Of a stretch of 64,000 nucleotides of DNA, positions 38,614 to 47,483 are shown in pieces; positions within the stretch are counted from its first letter, which is position 1, and every line of letters starts with the position of its first letter. The translations under genes and the position numbers were made by a program. The stretch is from positions 1,280,001 to 1,344,000 of the forward strand of contig NZ_JAAFYS010000001.1 of the NCBI RefSeq assembly GCF_012070395.1, read 5' to 3'. The notes under the pieces were generated by a model that searched no databases, was not told the origin of the DNA, and saw nothing but the letters and a program-made list of their open reading frames with translations. This DNA is from Pseudoroseicyclus tamaricis. Its GTDB lineage: Bacteria; Pseudomonadota; Alphaproteobacteria; Rhodobacterales; Rhodobacteraceae.

Positions 38614-39671
38614 GCGCTTTTGCGTCCGGCGGCTTGCGAGAAGCACATCAGGCTGGCGAGTTCGAACAGCACCTGCGCGCCGGCCTGGGCCGTGTTGGTC
38701 GTGGCATCGTATTGCGGTGCGACCTCTACGATATCCGCGCCGATCAGGTTCAGCCCCTTCATGCCGCGCAGAAGGGCCAGGGCCTCGCGGGTCGTCAGGC
38801 CGCCCACCTCGGGCGTCCCCGTTCCCGGGGCGAAAGCTGGATCGAGGCTGTCGATATCGAAGGAGAGGTAGGTGGGGCCGTCCCCGACGATGTCGCGCGC
38901 CCGGGCGATGAGGCCCGGCAGGCCCGCGTCGGTTATCTCCTCGGCGTGGATCACGGTCATCCCGGAATCCGCGCTGAACTCCCAAAGATATTCCGACGAG
39001 CCGCGGATCCCGATCTGAATGGTGCGCTGCGGATCGAGCACACCGTCGAGCACCGCGTTTCGGAACGGCCCGCCGTGGTGGAACTTGGTGCCGTCGAACG
39101 GCCCGGACGTGTCGCAATGGGCGTCGATATGGATCATGCCGACCGGTCGGGTCCGGCCCAGAGCCTTCATGATCGGATGCGTGATCGAATGGTCGCCGCC
39201 GACGGAGATGGGCACCACGCCCGCCTCGGCAATCTTGTCGACCCAGGCCTCGATATCCTCGTGACATTCCTCGAGGCGATACCGACCGCGAAATGGCACG
39301 TCGCCGATATCGGCCATGGCGAGATCGCCGACCGGGACACAATCGAGCACGTGGTTGTAAGGGCCGATCCGCTCGATCGTGCGCAATGCGCGGGGTCCGA
39401 AACGGGACCCGGGCCGGTTCGTGACGCCGAGATCCATGGGGATGCCGAGGAGCGCCACATCGAGGCCGCTGAAGTCCGGGTTGACCGGATCGACCGTGCG
39501 GGCAGGGGCGGAGAGGAACGTGGGCTGGCCCGCGAAAGGGGGCACGCGGGTGCCGCTCGCCGAGAACAAGGTCTTGGCCACACGGGCGAACCTCGGGTCC
39601 TCGATGTCGCCGCCCGTCCTGTCTGCGTATTTGGCACGGAGCCGGGCGAGGTTGTCAGCGCCGTCCTTCAC
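38610..39671 (-). CDS. Ureohydrolase family protein (agmatinase/guanidino-acid hydrolase-like)
   Basis: A 353-residue protein of the arginase/agmatinase superfamily, which uses a di-manganese site to split guanidino groups into urea and an amine. Metal-binding motifs: 'ISVGGDHSITHP', 'MIHIDAHCDTSGPF' (D-A-H-x-D) and 'YLSFDIDSLDPAFAPGTGTPEVGG'. An N-terminal extension of ~65 residues precedes the core, as in guanidinobutyrase/guanidinopropionase-like enzymes. GTG start at 39671, with GGGAGGGA upstream. It is first in the leftward operon. The combination with creatininases suggests a guanidino acid rather than agmatine, but this is inference. Confidence 0.87.
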   Translation of the reverse strand: MKDGADNLARLRAKYADRTGGDIEDPRFARVAKTLFSASGTRVPPFAGQPTFLSAPARTVDPVNPDFSGLDVALLGIPMDLGVTNRPGSRFGPRALRTIERIGPYNHVLDCVPVGDLAMADIGDVPFRGRYRLEECHEDIEAWVDKIAEAGVVPISVGGDHSITHPIMKALGRTRPVGMIHIDAHCDTSGPFDGTKFHHGGPFRNAVLDGVLDPQRTIQIGIRGSSEYLWEFSADSGMTVIHAEEITDAGLPGLIARARDIVGDGPTYLSFDIDSLDPAFAPGTGTPEVGGLTTREALALLRGMKGLNLIGADIVEVAPQYDATTNTAQAGAQVLFELASLMCFSQAAGRKSA

Positions 39672-40073
39672 AGGAATCCCTCCCGCATCGTCGTCGCCGG
39701 AGCGCCTGATGAGGCAGGATGTGCTGCCGCTATGTTGGGCATCGTGGGATTGTGGGACGTCGGCATGATGGCTCCGGCAGAGGTCTGTCCCTCAGGCTGG
39801 AAGCAAAGGTTCCGCCGCTTCAATATCGCAGAGGCGGGGCATTTATTTGGATTCCGCGATGCGAGGACCGGGCGCTCATGGGCGCGCCAGATAATCGGGC
39901 AGGGGGCTTCGAAAGCCGCCGATGAAGCGGGCATTTGGAGAATGCGCCCGAATTGCACAGCTCGCCCCGCCGTGTCCATGCCGAGCGCGGCGCTGTGCCC
40001 TCTATCTTGAGGACGTTCGGCCGCGCCACGCTTTTGAGGCGCGTTCCCGGTCTGTCACCAAGGATAGAGATTG
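39672..40073. promoter_or_regulatory. Divergent upstream region of LysR and the guanidino/creatininase operon
   Basis: A 402-bp gap with no supportable gene. It must contain the promoter of the leftward operon and that of the rightward LysR gene; frames within it lack family features. I see no unambiguous T-N11-A box. Confidence 0.4.
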
Positions 40074-41018
40074 ATGAACCAGCCCAACGTTGGTCAGCGC
40101 TTGTTTTACAAGGATTTCCGGCTGCTTCGATTGTTCACGCAGATCGTCCGATATGGCGGCTTTGCCCAGGCGCAGGCCGCGCTGAACCTTGGTCAATCCA
40201 CCGTCTCCAACCAGATGGCCGAGCTGGAACAACAACTTGGCTTGCGCCTCTGCCATCGGGGCCGGGGGGGATTCCGGCTGACAGAGGAGGGCGAGAAGGT
40301 CTTCCAGGAGACGATGAAGCTGTTCGAGGCTGTCGGTGGCTTCGAGGCCCAGATCGCCGGCCTCCGGGACGGTCTGGTGGGCGATCTGACGATCCACGTG
40401 GTCGACCACGTGTCAAGCAACCCCGCCAGCCCCCTGCCGGATGCAATCGACGCCTTCACCCGCGAAGCGCCGGAGGCGCGGCTTCACATCCACGTCGACA
40501 CTCCCGACAACATCGAGCTCTCGGTCCTGAACGGCAGCTGCGACGTGGGAATTGGATCTTTTTTCCACCACGGCGGCAGTCTCAGCTACGATTGGCTCTT
40601 CGACGAGCGTCAACTTCTCGTCTGCGGGCGGCGGCATCCCCTTTCCGCGCGCTCAGGCTCCGAATTGAACCTCGCCGAGATCGGCAAACATCCCTTCGTT
40701 TCGCGCAGCTATTTTCACCAGCAGCTTGCCAAAGACACCGAGCCCGCGGGCTTCGCCGCTCATATGGAGGCGGTGGCCCTCCTCATCCTGTCAGGGCGGT
40801 ACGTTGGTTACCTCCCCGACCACCAGGCCGAGCCCTGGGTACGGCGCGGCGAGATGTCGGTGCTGCTTCCGGATGAGATGGGATACACGGCCCGCTTCGA
40901 GGTCGTGACGCGGGTGGATGGGGTGAGGTCAGCCCTGGTGGACAAGTTCACGGATTGCCTTGCCGCAGTTCGTCGCGGCAGCGGTGACGAAACGCAGCTC
41001 GTTGCAGAGTTGTCTTGA
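40074..41018 (+). CDS. LysR-family transcriptional regulator
   Basis: A 314-residue LysR protein: 'DFRLLRLFTQIVRYGGFAQAQAALNLGQSTVSNQMAELEQQLGLRLCHRGRGGFRLTEEG' is the winged helix-turn-helix, followed by a substrate-binding domain ('LNGSCDVGIGSFF', 'LLILSGRYVGYLPDHQAEPW'). It starts at ATG 40074 after AAGGATAGAG. Divergent from the ureohydrolase/creatininase operon, it is the likely activator of that operon. Confidence 0.92.
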   Translation: MNQPNVGQRLFYKDFRLLRLFTQIVRYGGFAQAQAALNLGQSTVSNQMAELEQQLGLRLCHRGRGGFRLTEEGEKVFQETMKLFEAVGGFEAQIAGLRDGLVGDLTIHVVDHVSSNPASPLPDAIDAFTREAPEARLHIHVDTPDNIELSVLNGSCDVGIGSFFHHGGSLSYDWLFDERQLLVCGRRHPLSARSGSELNLAEIGKHPFVSRSYFHQQLAKDTEPAGFAAHMEAVALLILSGRYVGYLPDHQAEPWVRRGEMSVLLPDEMGYTARFEVVTRVDGVRSALVDKFTDCLAAVRRGSGDETQLVAELS

Positions 41019-41149
41019 GCCTAGGAACACTTATGCCTTGCAATATACGGCGTCATGAAACCCGAGCTGCTCCTCCGCCATCGTAGTGGATTTTGTTGAA
41101 CGCCCACCCCTCGTCCGTCTAGATCTCGACTGCCGACATCTCCCCGGCC

Positions 41150-42160
41150 TCACCTACCAGCCGTGCTGCTCCGGATCACCAGGTCCGGCTTCAGGACGAT
41201 CCGCTTCGTCGCATCCGCGCTCGTGTTGATCCGGTCGAGCATCAGCTCGGCGGCGGCTTGCGCGATCTGCTCGGCCGGGTAGTTCACGCTGGAGAGGGGA
41301 GGGGCTGCGGCTTCGGCGTATTCGACGTTGTCGTAGCCGAAGACCGAGACGTCGGTGGGGACGTCGATGCCGTTCTCCTGGCACCAGCGCAGGCCCCCCA
41401 TCGCGATCCGGTCGGTGGAGGCGAGGACCGCCGTCGGCGGGTCGGGGAGGGTGAGCAGGTGCGCCATCGCGGCATAGCCTTGCGAGATCCCGTGACCGCC
41501 GGGGCCGACGATGAGGGCCGGGTCGACCTCGATCCCGGCCTCCGCCAGGGCCTGCCGGTAGCCGTCGATCTTCTCGGCATTGCCCGTCGCGCGCTCGCTG
41601 TCGATCAGGCCGATCCGGCGGTGACCGAGATCGATCAGGTGGCGCGCCGCGAGGGCGCTGCCGTGCTGCTCGTCGATGGTCACCACGTCGAGCCCCTCGA
41701 CCTCCTTGCCGGCGAGCAGGATGACCGGCATCCCGGAGGCGGCGAGCCGGCGGATGCCGTCGAGGTGGCGGCGGTGGTTGGGGTAGACGAGCACCCCGTC
41801 CACCTGGCGGGAGCGGAAGGTGGCGAGCGCGCGCTCCTCCTCCTCGCCGTCGCCGTTGGAGGCGGCGAGGAGGGTGACGTAGCCCTTCGCCTTCAGCTCG
41901 ATTTCCAGCTTCTGGGCGACCTGCGTGAGGACGGGGCTCGTCATGTCGGTCAGCAGCAGGCCCACCGTCATGTTGCGCCGGGTCACGAGGGACTGCGCGG
42001 CGTGGTTCGGCGTATAATCGAGGGCGCGGGCGGATTCGAGGATGCGCTCGCGGGTGCTCTGCCCGACGCGGGGCGAGCCGCGCAGGGCGAGCGAGACGGT
42101 GTTCACCGAGACGCCGGTCCGCTCCGCGATGTCCTTGAGTGTCGCCACCTGATCCCCCAT
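41150..42160 (-). CDS. LacI-family transcriptional regulator
   Basis: A 336-residue LacI regulator with helix-turn-helix 'ATLKDIAERTGVSVNTVSLALRGSPRVGQSTRERI', hinge 'YTPNHAAQSL' and a periplasmic-binding-protein-like sensor domain ('NMTVGLLLTDMTSPVLTQV', 'LASTDRIAMGGLRWCQENGIDVP', 'VFGYDNVEYAEAAAPPLSSVN'). It is transcribed leftward after the aldo/keto reductase (11-bp gap). A perfect palindrome with the central CG typical of LacI operators lies upstream of the reductase and the divergent ABC operon, so it is probably their repressor. Confidence 0.94.
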   Translation of the reverse strand: MGDQVATLKDIAERTGVSVNTVSLALRGSPRVGQSTRERILESARALDYTPNHAAQSLVTRRNMTVGLLLTDMTSPVLTQVAQKLEIELKAKGYVTLLAASNGDGEEEERALATFRSRQVDGVLVYPNHRRHLDGIRRLAASGMPVILLAGKEVEGLDVVTIDEQHGSALAARHLIDLGHRRIGLIDSERATGNAEKIDGYRQALAEAGIEVDPALIVGPGGHGISQGYAAMAHLLTLPDPPTAVLASTDRIAMGGLRWCQENGIDVPTDVSVFGYDNVEYAEAAAPPLSSVNYPAEQIAQAAAELMLDRINTSADATKRIVLKPDLVIRSSTAGR

Positions 42161-42171
42161 CGCACGTCAGG

Positions 42172-42981
42172 TCAGTCCCAGTCGGGCCCCCAATCCGGGT
42201 CGATGCTGCGTTGGCCCCGGTCGAGGCCCTCGATCCGGTCTATCTCACCTTCCGTCAGCTGAATGTCTAGCGCGCCGAAGTTCGCCTTGATGCGCTCCGC
42301 CTTGCCGGAGGTCGGGATGGCCGCGTAGCCGCGCGAGAGCTCGAAGGCGAGCGCGACCTGCTCGGGCGTGGCGCCGTGCGCCTCGGCGATCTCGCGCATC
42401 ACCGGATCCTCCCCGATCCGGCCGTGGGCAATCGGCTGATAGCAGGTGACGGTGACCCCGCGGGCGGTGCAGTGATCGGCGAGCTTGCGGTTGCGGAAGA
42501 GGGGATTGAGCTCGACCTGGTTGGTGAGGAGCGGCACGCCGCCGAGGATCTCCAGCGCCTCGTCGAGAAGCGCGATGGTGAAGTTGGAGACCCCGATGTT
42601 GCGGGCGAGGCCGCGCTCGCGCGCCTCCGCCAGCTGCGGGATGTAGTCGGAGAGCGGCCGCTCCCCGTTCGGGGCCGGCCAGTGGATCAGGGCGAGATCG
42701 ACCTGCTCGAGCCCCAGCGCCTCGCAGCTGCGCTCCAGGGACGGGATCAGCGCGCCGGGGCCGAAGTTGGCGGGGCGGACCTTGGTGGTGACGAAGACCT
42801 CGCCGCGGGGCAGGCCCGAGCGGCGCATCGCCTCTCCGACCTCTGCCTCGGTGTCGTAATCCTGCGCGGTGTCGAGGTGGCGGTAGCCCGTCTCCAGCGC
42901 GCAGCCGATGGCGTCGATGCCTTCGGCGCCCTTGCGCCCGTAGGTGCCGAAGCCCAGCGGCGGCATGTCCATCCCTTGCAT
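42172..42981 (-). CDS. Aldo/keto reductase
   Basis: A 269-residue NADPH-dependent aldo/keto reductase. It has 'GFGTYGRKGAEGIDAIGCALETGYRHLDTAQDYDTEAEVGEAM' with catalytic Asp and Tyr, 'VTTKV' with the Lys, 'DLALIHWPAP' with the His, and 'NIGVSNF' and 'VELNPLF' of the barrel. The ATG at 42981 follows GGGAGGGAAGAG; the longer upstream frame crosses the regulatory region. It precedes lacI on the same strand and is divergent from the sugar ABC operon, so it likely reduces or oxidises the imported sugar. Confidence 0.92.
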   Translation of the reverse strand: MQGMDMPPLGFGTYGRKGAEGIDAIGCALETGYRHLDTAQDYDTEAEVGEAMRRSGLPRGEVFVTTKVRPANFGPGALIPSLERSCEALGLEQVDLALIHWPAPNGERPLSDYIPQLAEARERGLARNIGVSNFTIALLDEALEILGGVPLLTNQVELNPLFRNRKLADHCTARGVTVTCYQPIAHGRIGEDPVMREIAEAHGATPEQVALAFELSRGYAAIPTSGKAERIKANFGALDIQLTEGEIDRIEGLDRGQRSIDPDWGPDWD

Positions 42982-43051
42982 CTCTTCCCTCCCTGTCCGC
43001 CACGCCCGGGCGGTCCGCATTTGTTGTTGACGCAACGCGAATCCTATCTCA

Positions 43052-43067
43052 GTATTAACGTTAATAC
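43052..43067. promoter_or_regulatory. LacI-type operator palindrome
   Basis: GTATTAACGTTAATAC is a perfect 16-bp palindrome with a central CG, as in LacI/GalR-family operators. It lies 59 bp before the ABC permease ATG and 70 bp from the divergent reductase start. A TTGACG (43027-43032) just upstream could be the -35 of the rightward promoter, which would place the operator over the -10 region. Confidence 0.7.
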
Positions 43068-43126
43068 AACGCAGCAACAGCGCTGCGAGTGCAGGGTCGA
43101 GGAGGGCCCGGCACGAGGGAGGAGCC

Positions 43127-44017
43127 ATGACGATCCGTTGGACGCGGATCGCCCCGCAGATCGCGTTGACGCCGGCCGTAGCGGTGACGGCAGTCGCGTT
43201 CGTCGGGTCGATCCTATGGACGATATACCTGTCTTTCACCCGGTCCCGCCGGGTGCCAGACTACGCCATCGACTGGACCGAATGGTCCCGCCAATACGAC
43301 CGGTTGTTCCAGGACGCTGGCTGGTCCACGGCCCTGTGGAACCTCGTCACGCTCGGCCTCGGCTCGGCGCTGGCGATCGTCTTCGGCTTCATCCTTGCCG
43401 CGATGATCGACCGTGAGAAGCGGGGGGAGGCATTGTTCCGCACCGTCTTCCTCTACCCGCTGGCGGTGTCGCTGATCGTGACGGGCGTGGCGTGGCGCTG
43501 GATCCTCAACCCCACGATGGGGCTGGAGGCGACGCTGCACCGATGGGGCTGGGAGTGGGTCGATTTCAACTGGCTGGCCCAGGGCGATACCGCGATGTAC
43601 GCGATCATCCTTGCCTCGATCTGGCAATCCTCCGGCTTCTACATGGCGCTGATGATCGCGGGGCTGAAATCCATCAATTCCGAGATCTGGTCGGCCGCGC
43701 GCCTCGACGGGGTGAGCCTGCCGCGGCTCTATATCGAGATCATCATCCCGATGATGAAGTTCACCTTCCTGACCTGCGCCATCCTGCTCTCGCTCGGCGT
43801 CATCAAGGCCTATGACATCGTGCTCGCCATGACGAACGGCGGGCCGGGGCAGTCGACCTGGGTGCCGGCGTACTTCGTCATCAACGCGCTCAGCCAGAAG
43901 CAGAACCTCGGCTATGCCAGCGCCGCGGCGGTGATGATGCTCGGCATCACGCTCCTCGTCTTCCTGCCGCTGGTGATGCTCACCGCCTGGCAGAACGGCC
44001 GGAGGGAGGCGAGATGA
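43127..44017 (+). CDS. Carbohydrate ABC transporter permease (MalF/UgpA type)
   Basis: A 296-residue permease with six hydrophobic segments. It has the EAA loop 'WSAARLDGVSLPRLYIEIIIPMMKFTFLTCAILLSLGVIKAYDIVLAMTNGGPG' and the characteristic 'AMTNGGPGQSTWVPAYFVI' of CUT1 sugar importers. First gene of the operon, directly after the palindrome. Stop overlaps the next start (ATGA). Confidence 0.93.
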   Translation: MTIRWTRIAPQIALTPAVAVTAVAFVGSILWTIYLSFTRSRRVPDYAIDWTEWSRQYDRLFQDAGWSTALWNLVTLGLGSALAIVFGFILAAMIDREKRGEALFRTVFLYPLAVSLIVTGVAWRWILNPTMGLEATLHRWGWEWVDFNWLAQGDTAMYAIILASIWQSSGFYMALMIAGLKSINSEIWSAARLDGVSLPRLYIEIIIPMMKFTFLTCAILLSLGVIKAYDIVLAMTNGGPGQSTWVPAYFVINALSQKQNLGYASAAAVMMLGITLLVFLPLVMLTAWQNGRREAR

Positions 44018-44940
44018 CCCAGCTCGACGTCACCGAGGCCGCCGCCGGCGCCACCGTCGTCCGCAACCAGGCGCGCGTTCGCCGCCGGAAGGGCCTGAAC
44101 GGCCGGTCCATCGCCGTCCTCGTGTTCCTGACCATGTGCGCGCTGTTCTTCTGCGTACCGCTCTACGTGGTGCTGACGACCTCGCTCAAGACGATGGAGG
44201 AGATCCGGCAGGGCCAGATCTTCGCCCTGCCGGAGACATGGACGCTGGAGGCCTGGAACTTCGCCTGGAACGACGCCTGCTCGGGCATCACCTGCGAGGG
44301 GCTGAAGGTCGGCTTCTGGAACTCGGTCCGCATCCTCGTCCCCTCGCTGATCCTGTCGATCACGCTCGCCATGGTGACCGGCTACGCGCTGGCCCTCTGG
44401 GAGGTGAAGTGGGCGGGGACGTTCCTGTTCCTCCTTTTCCTCTGCGCCTTCGTGCCGCTGCAGATCATCATGTTCCCGCTGATCGCGATCACGCGGACGA
44501 TGGGCGTCTACGGCACGATCATGGGGGTGGCGGTCGTCCACTCCGTCATGGCGATGCCCGTCCTCACGCTGATCTTCCGCAACTTCTACAAGGACATCCC
44601 GCGAGAGATCATGAACGCCGCGATCATGGATAGCGGCTCGTTCTGGAAAATCTTCGTGGAGATCATCCTGCCCATGTCGGGCAACATCCTGATCGTCGTG
44701 CTGATCCTGCAGATCACCAACGTATGGAACGACTACCTCGTCGGCGTCACCTTCGGCGGCTTCAACACCCAGCCGATGACAGTGAACCTCGCCAACATGG
44801 TCACCGTCTCCACCGGTACCGCCACCTACAACGTCGACATGGCGGCGGCGCTGCTCACCGCGATCCCCCCGCTCGTCATCTACTTCATGGTGGGCAAGTT
44901 CTTCGTCGCCGGCATCACCGCCGGCGCCATCAAGGGATAG
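44014..44940 (+). CDS. Carbohydrate ABC transporter permease (MalG/UgpE type)
   Basis: A 308-residue permease. A polar N-terminus of ~35 residues is followed by 'IAVLVFLTMCALFFCVPLYVVLTTSLKTMEEI', the EAA loop 'EIMNAAIMDSGSFWKIFVEIILPMSGNILIVVLILQITNVWNDYL' and a C-terminal 'MVGKFFVAGITAGAIKG', the conserved end of MalG-type permeases. Four bp to the ATPase gene. Confidence 0.94.
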   Translation: MTQLDVTEAAAGATVVRNQARVRRRKGLNGRSIAVLVFLTMCALFFCVPLYVVLTTSLKTMEEIRQGQIFALPETWTLEAWNFAWNDACSGITCEGLKVGFWNSVRILVPSLILSITLAMVTGYALALWEVKWAGTFLFLLFLCAFVPLQIIMFPLIAITRTMGVYGTIMGVAVVHSVMAMPVLTLIFRNFYKDIPREIMNAAIMDSGSFWKIFVEIILPMSGNILIVVLILQITNVWNDYLVGVTFGGFNTQPMTVNLANMVTVSTGTATYNVDMAAALLTAIPPLVIYFMVGKFFVAGITAGAIKG

Positions 44941-44944
44941 ACAG

Positions 44945-46045
44945 ATGCCCCGCGTTTCCTTCGAGCATATCGTCAAGTCCTACGGCGGACTGAACATCCT
45001 TGAGGATCTCAACCTCAGCGTCGATCACGGGGAGTTCCTCGTCCTGCTCGGGCCCTCGGGTTGCGGCAAGACCACGCTGCTCAACCTGCTCGCCGGGCTG
45101 ACCGACGTGACCGACGGCCGCATCATGATCGGCGAGCGCGACGTCACCGAGCTCGACCCCAAGGACAGGGGGCTGGCGATGGTCTTCCAGTCCTACGCGC
45201 TCTACCCGACGAAATCGGTGCGCGGGAACCTCAAGTTCGGCCTCTCCGCCGCGAAGCTGCCGCGAGAGGAGGTGGCGCGGCGGGTCGACTGGGCGGCGAA
45301 GCTGCTGCAGATCGAGCCGCTGATGGACCGCCGGCCGAGCCAGCTTTCGGGCGGGCAGCGCCAGCGCGTCGCCATCGGCCGGGCGCTCGTCAAGCATGCC
45401 GACGTGCTGCTCTTCGACGAGCCGCTGTCGAACCTCGACGCCAAGCTGCGCACCGAGATGAGGCTGGAGATCATGCGCCTGCATGACGAGCTGAACCCGA
45501 CGGTGGTCTACGTCACCCACGACCAGATCGAGGCGATGACGATGGCGACCCGGATCGCCGTGATGAACGGCGGTGTCATCCAGCAGTTCGGCACGCCCGA
45601 CGAGGTTTACGAGACGCCTGCCAACCTGTTCGTCGCCGGCTTCATCGGCGCGCCGGCGATGAACCTCAAGAAGGGCCACATCGCCAAGGCGAATGGCGGC
45701 GTCGCGGGCGTCTTCGAGACCGGGGAGCGCATCGTCCTCGACGATTACGCCTTCGCCCGCGCCCCGGAGGAGGGGGCGCCGGTGGTGATCGGCCTGCGTC
45801 CCGAGCATTTCGGGGCTCCGAACGCGCCGATCGGCGATGCGGCGGGGCGCTTCGAGCTGCCGCTGCAGCACACCGAGCGCACGGGGTCGGATGCGACCGG
45901 CTACCTGCACTGGGGCGACGGGCTGCTGTCGCACCGGGTGGAGCCCGGCGACGCCGCCCGCCTGCGCCCGGGCGAGAAGATCAGCGTCGCCTTCCCGAGA
46001 GGAAAGGCGAACCTGTTCGACGCCGCGTCCGGAGAGCGGCTCTGA
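44945..46045 (+). CDS. Carbohydrate ABC transporter ATP-binding protein (UgpC/MalK type)
   Basis: A 366-residue MalK-like ATPase: Walker A 'LLGPSGCGKTTLLNLLAGL', Q loop 'AMVFQSYALYPTKSV', signature 'LSGGQRQRVAIGRAL', Walker B 'VLLFDEPLSNLDAKLR', H loop 'YVTHDQIEAMTMA', and a TOBE regulatory domain ('PVVIGLRPEHFGAPN' onward). It couples to the two upstream permeases. Confidence 0.95.
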   Translation: MPRVSFEHIVKSYGGLNILEDLNLSVDHGEFLVLLGPSGCGKTTLLNLLAGLTDVTDGRIMIGERDVTELDPKDRGLAMVFQSYALYPTKSVRGNLKFGLSAAKLPREEVARRVDWAAKLLQIEPLMDRRPSQLSGGQRQRVAIGRALVKHADVLLFDEPLSNLDAKLRTEMRLEIMRLHDELNPTVVYVTHDQIEAMTMATRIAVMNGGVIQQFGTPDEVYETPANLFVAGFIGAPAMNLKKGHIAKANGGVAGVFETGERIVLDDYAFARAPEEGAPVVIGLRPEHFGAPNAPIGDAAGRFELPLQHTERTGSDATGYLHWGDGLLSHRVEPGDAARLRPGEKISVAFPRGKANLFDAASGERL

Positions 46046-46134
46046 GAGGGATGCCGCTCCTCGCGGGCGGCTCTGACGATCGACGCCGCTTGAGGAGAGC
46101 GGCGGTGACTTCATCGAAAGGGAGGAGACCCAAG

Positions 46135-47385
46135 ATGACGACCAAGACCCGACTGACCGGCCTCACTGCCGCCCTACTATGCGGCACGGCCATTGCCCCG
46201 GCTGCCATGGCCGAGGAGGTGATCGTCTTCCACAACTGGTCCTCGGGGCCGGAAGTGGCGGCGCTGAATGTCCTCAAGGACAACTTCGAGGCGATGGGCC
46301 ACACGTGGACCGACATCGCGATCCCGCATGACACCGGCTCGAACGTGAGCCTGCTCAACCTCGTGACGGGGGGCAATCCGCCCAACGTCTTCCTCGAATC
46401 CAGCCCAGGCTTCTACCGCGACCTCGCCGACATGGGCATGGCCCGGCCCCTGACCGAATGGTACGAGGAGAACGGCTACCTCGAGCATCTGCCATCCTCC
46501 GTGATCGAGAGCATCACCGTCGACGGCGAGATCATGAAGGTCCCGACCGCGATCCACATCGACGGCATGGTCTACTACAACATGGACGTGGCCGAGCAGG
46601 TGGGCGTCGATCCGACCTCCTGGACCTCGCTCGACGACATGTTCGCCGACTTCGACATGATCCGCGAGCAGGGCGTCGTGCCCATCGCCCTCGGCGCGCA
46701 GCAATGGCAGATCGGCTACCTGACGCATGCCATCGCCGCCTCCGTCGCGGGGCCGGAGTTCTACAACGCCATCTACGGCGGCGAGGTGAACCCCGACGTC
46801 ATCGACAGCGAGGAGATGCGCACGACGCTCGAATGGCTGCGGCGCTTCCAGGAGGCGGCGGACGAAGGCTCCGTCAACCGCGACTGGAACGTGACCACCA
46901 ACATGGTCATCACCGGCGACGCCTTGATGCAGATCCACGGTGACTGGATGAAGGGCGAATGGACCGCCGCAGGCCTGACGGCCGGCGAGGACTTCGGCTG
47001 CATGCAGATCCCCGGTGCCATCGCCATCCCCGTGACGGTCGATGCCTGGGGCGTGCTGGGCGACCAGTCGGAAGAGATGGACGCGGCCGAGCTCGACTTC
47101 GCCTCCGTCGTCCTCGACCCCGAGGTGCAGGCCCAGTTCGCGGCCGAGAAGGGCTCCACCCCCGTCCGCCTCGATGCGGCCGGTGAGATCGATGCCTGCA
47201 GCGAGGCCGTCCTCGGCTACCTCGAGGATCCCGATCACCAGGTGGCGAACCCGCACACGATGGTCGACGCTGACTGGCAGTCCTCCCTCTGGGACGTGCT
47301 CTTCAACTTCTGGAGCGACCCGGAGATGACCGCCGACGAGGCCATCGAGCAGATGCAGACGAACTACGACCTGATCCTCGGCTGA
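46135..47385 (+). CDS. Carbohydrate ABC transporter substrate-binding protein
   Basis: A 416-residue extracellular binding protein with signal peptide 'MTTKTRLTGLTAALLCGTAIAPAAMAEE'. The mature part 'VIVFHNWSSGPEVAALNVLKDNFEAMGHTW', 'NPPNVFLESSPGFYRDLADMGMARPLTEWYEENG' and 'PTAIHIDGMVYYNMDVAEQVGVD' match the CUT1 glucose/oligosaccharide class. The ATG follows GGGAGGAG at 46120-46127. It is the last transporter gene, whereas in most such operons the binding protein comes first; it has its own strong ribosome-binding site. Confidence 0.92.
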   Translation: MTTKTRLTGLTAALLCGTAIAPAAMAEEVIVFHNWSSGPEVAALNVLKDNFEAMGHTWTDIAIPHDTGSNVSLLNLVTGGNPPNVFLESSPGFYRDLADMGMARPLTEWYEENGYLEHLPSSVIESITVDGEIMKVPTAIHIDGMVYYNMDVAEQVGVDPTSWTSLDDMFADFDMIREQGVVPIALGAQQWQIGYLTHAIAASVAGPEFYNAIYGGEVNPDVIDSEEMRTTLEWLRRFQEAADEGSVNRDWNVTTNMVITGDALMQIHGDWMKGEWTAAGLTAGEDFGCMQIPGAIAIPVTVDAWGVLGDQSEEMDAAELDFASVVLDPEVQAQFAAEKGSTPVRLDAAGEIDACSEAVLGYLEDPDHQVANPHTMVDADWQSSLWDVLFNFWSDPEMTADEAIEQMQTNYDLILG

Positions 47386-47483
47386 CGCCGGGGGTCCTGT
47401 GCCGGGCGGTGGGCTCCCGCCGCCGCCCGGCCCTCTCTCTCCCTCCGCCGCCGTCCCGCGCGGCCCCCAGGATTGGACCTTCC

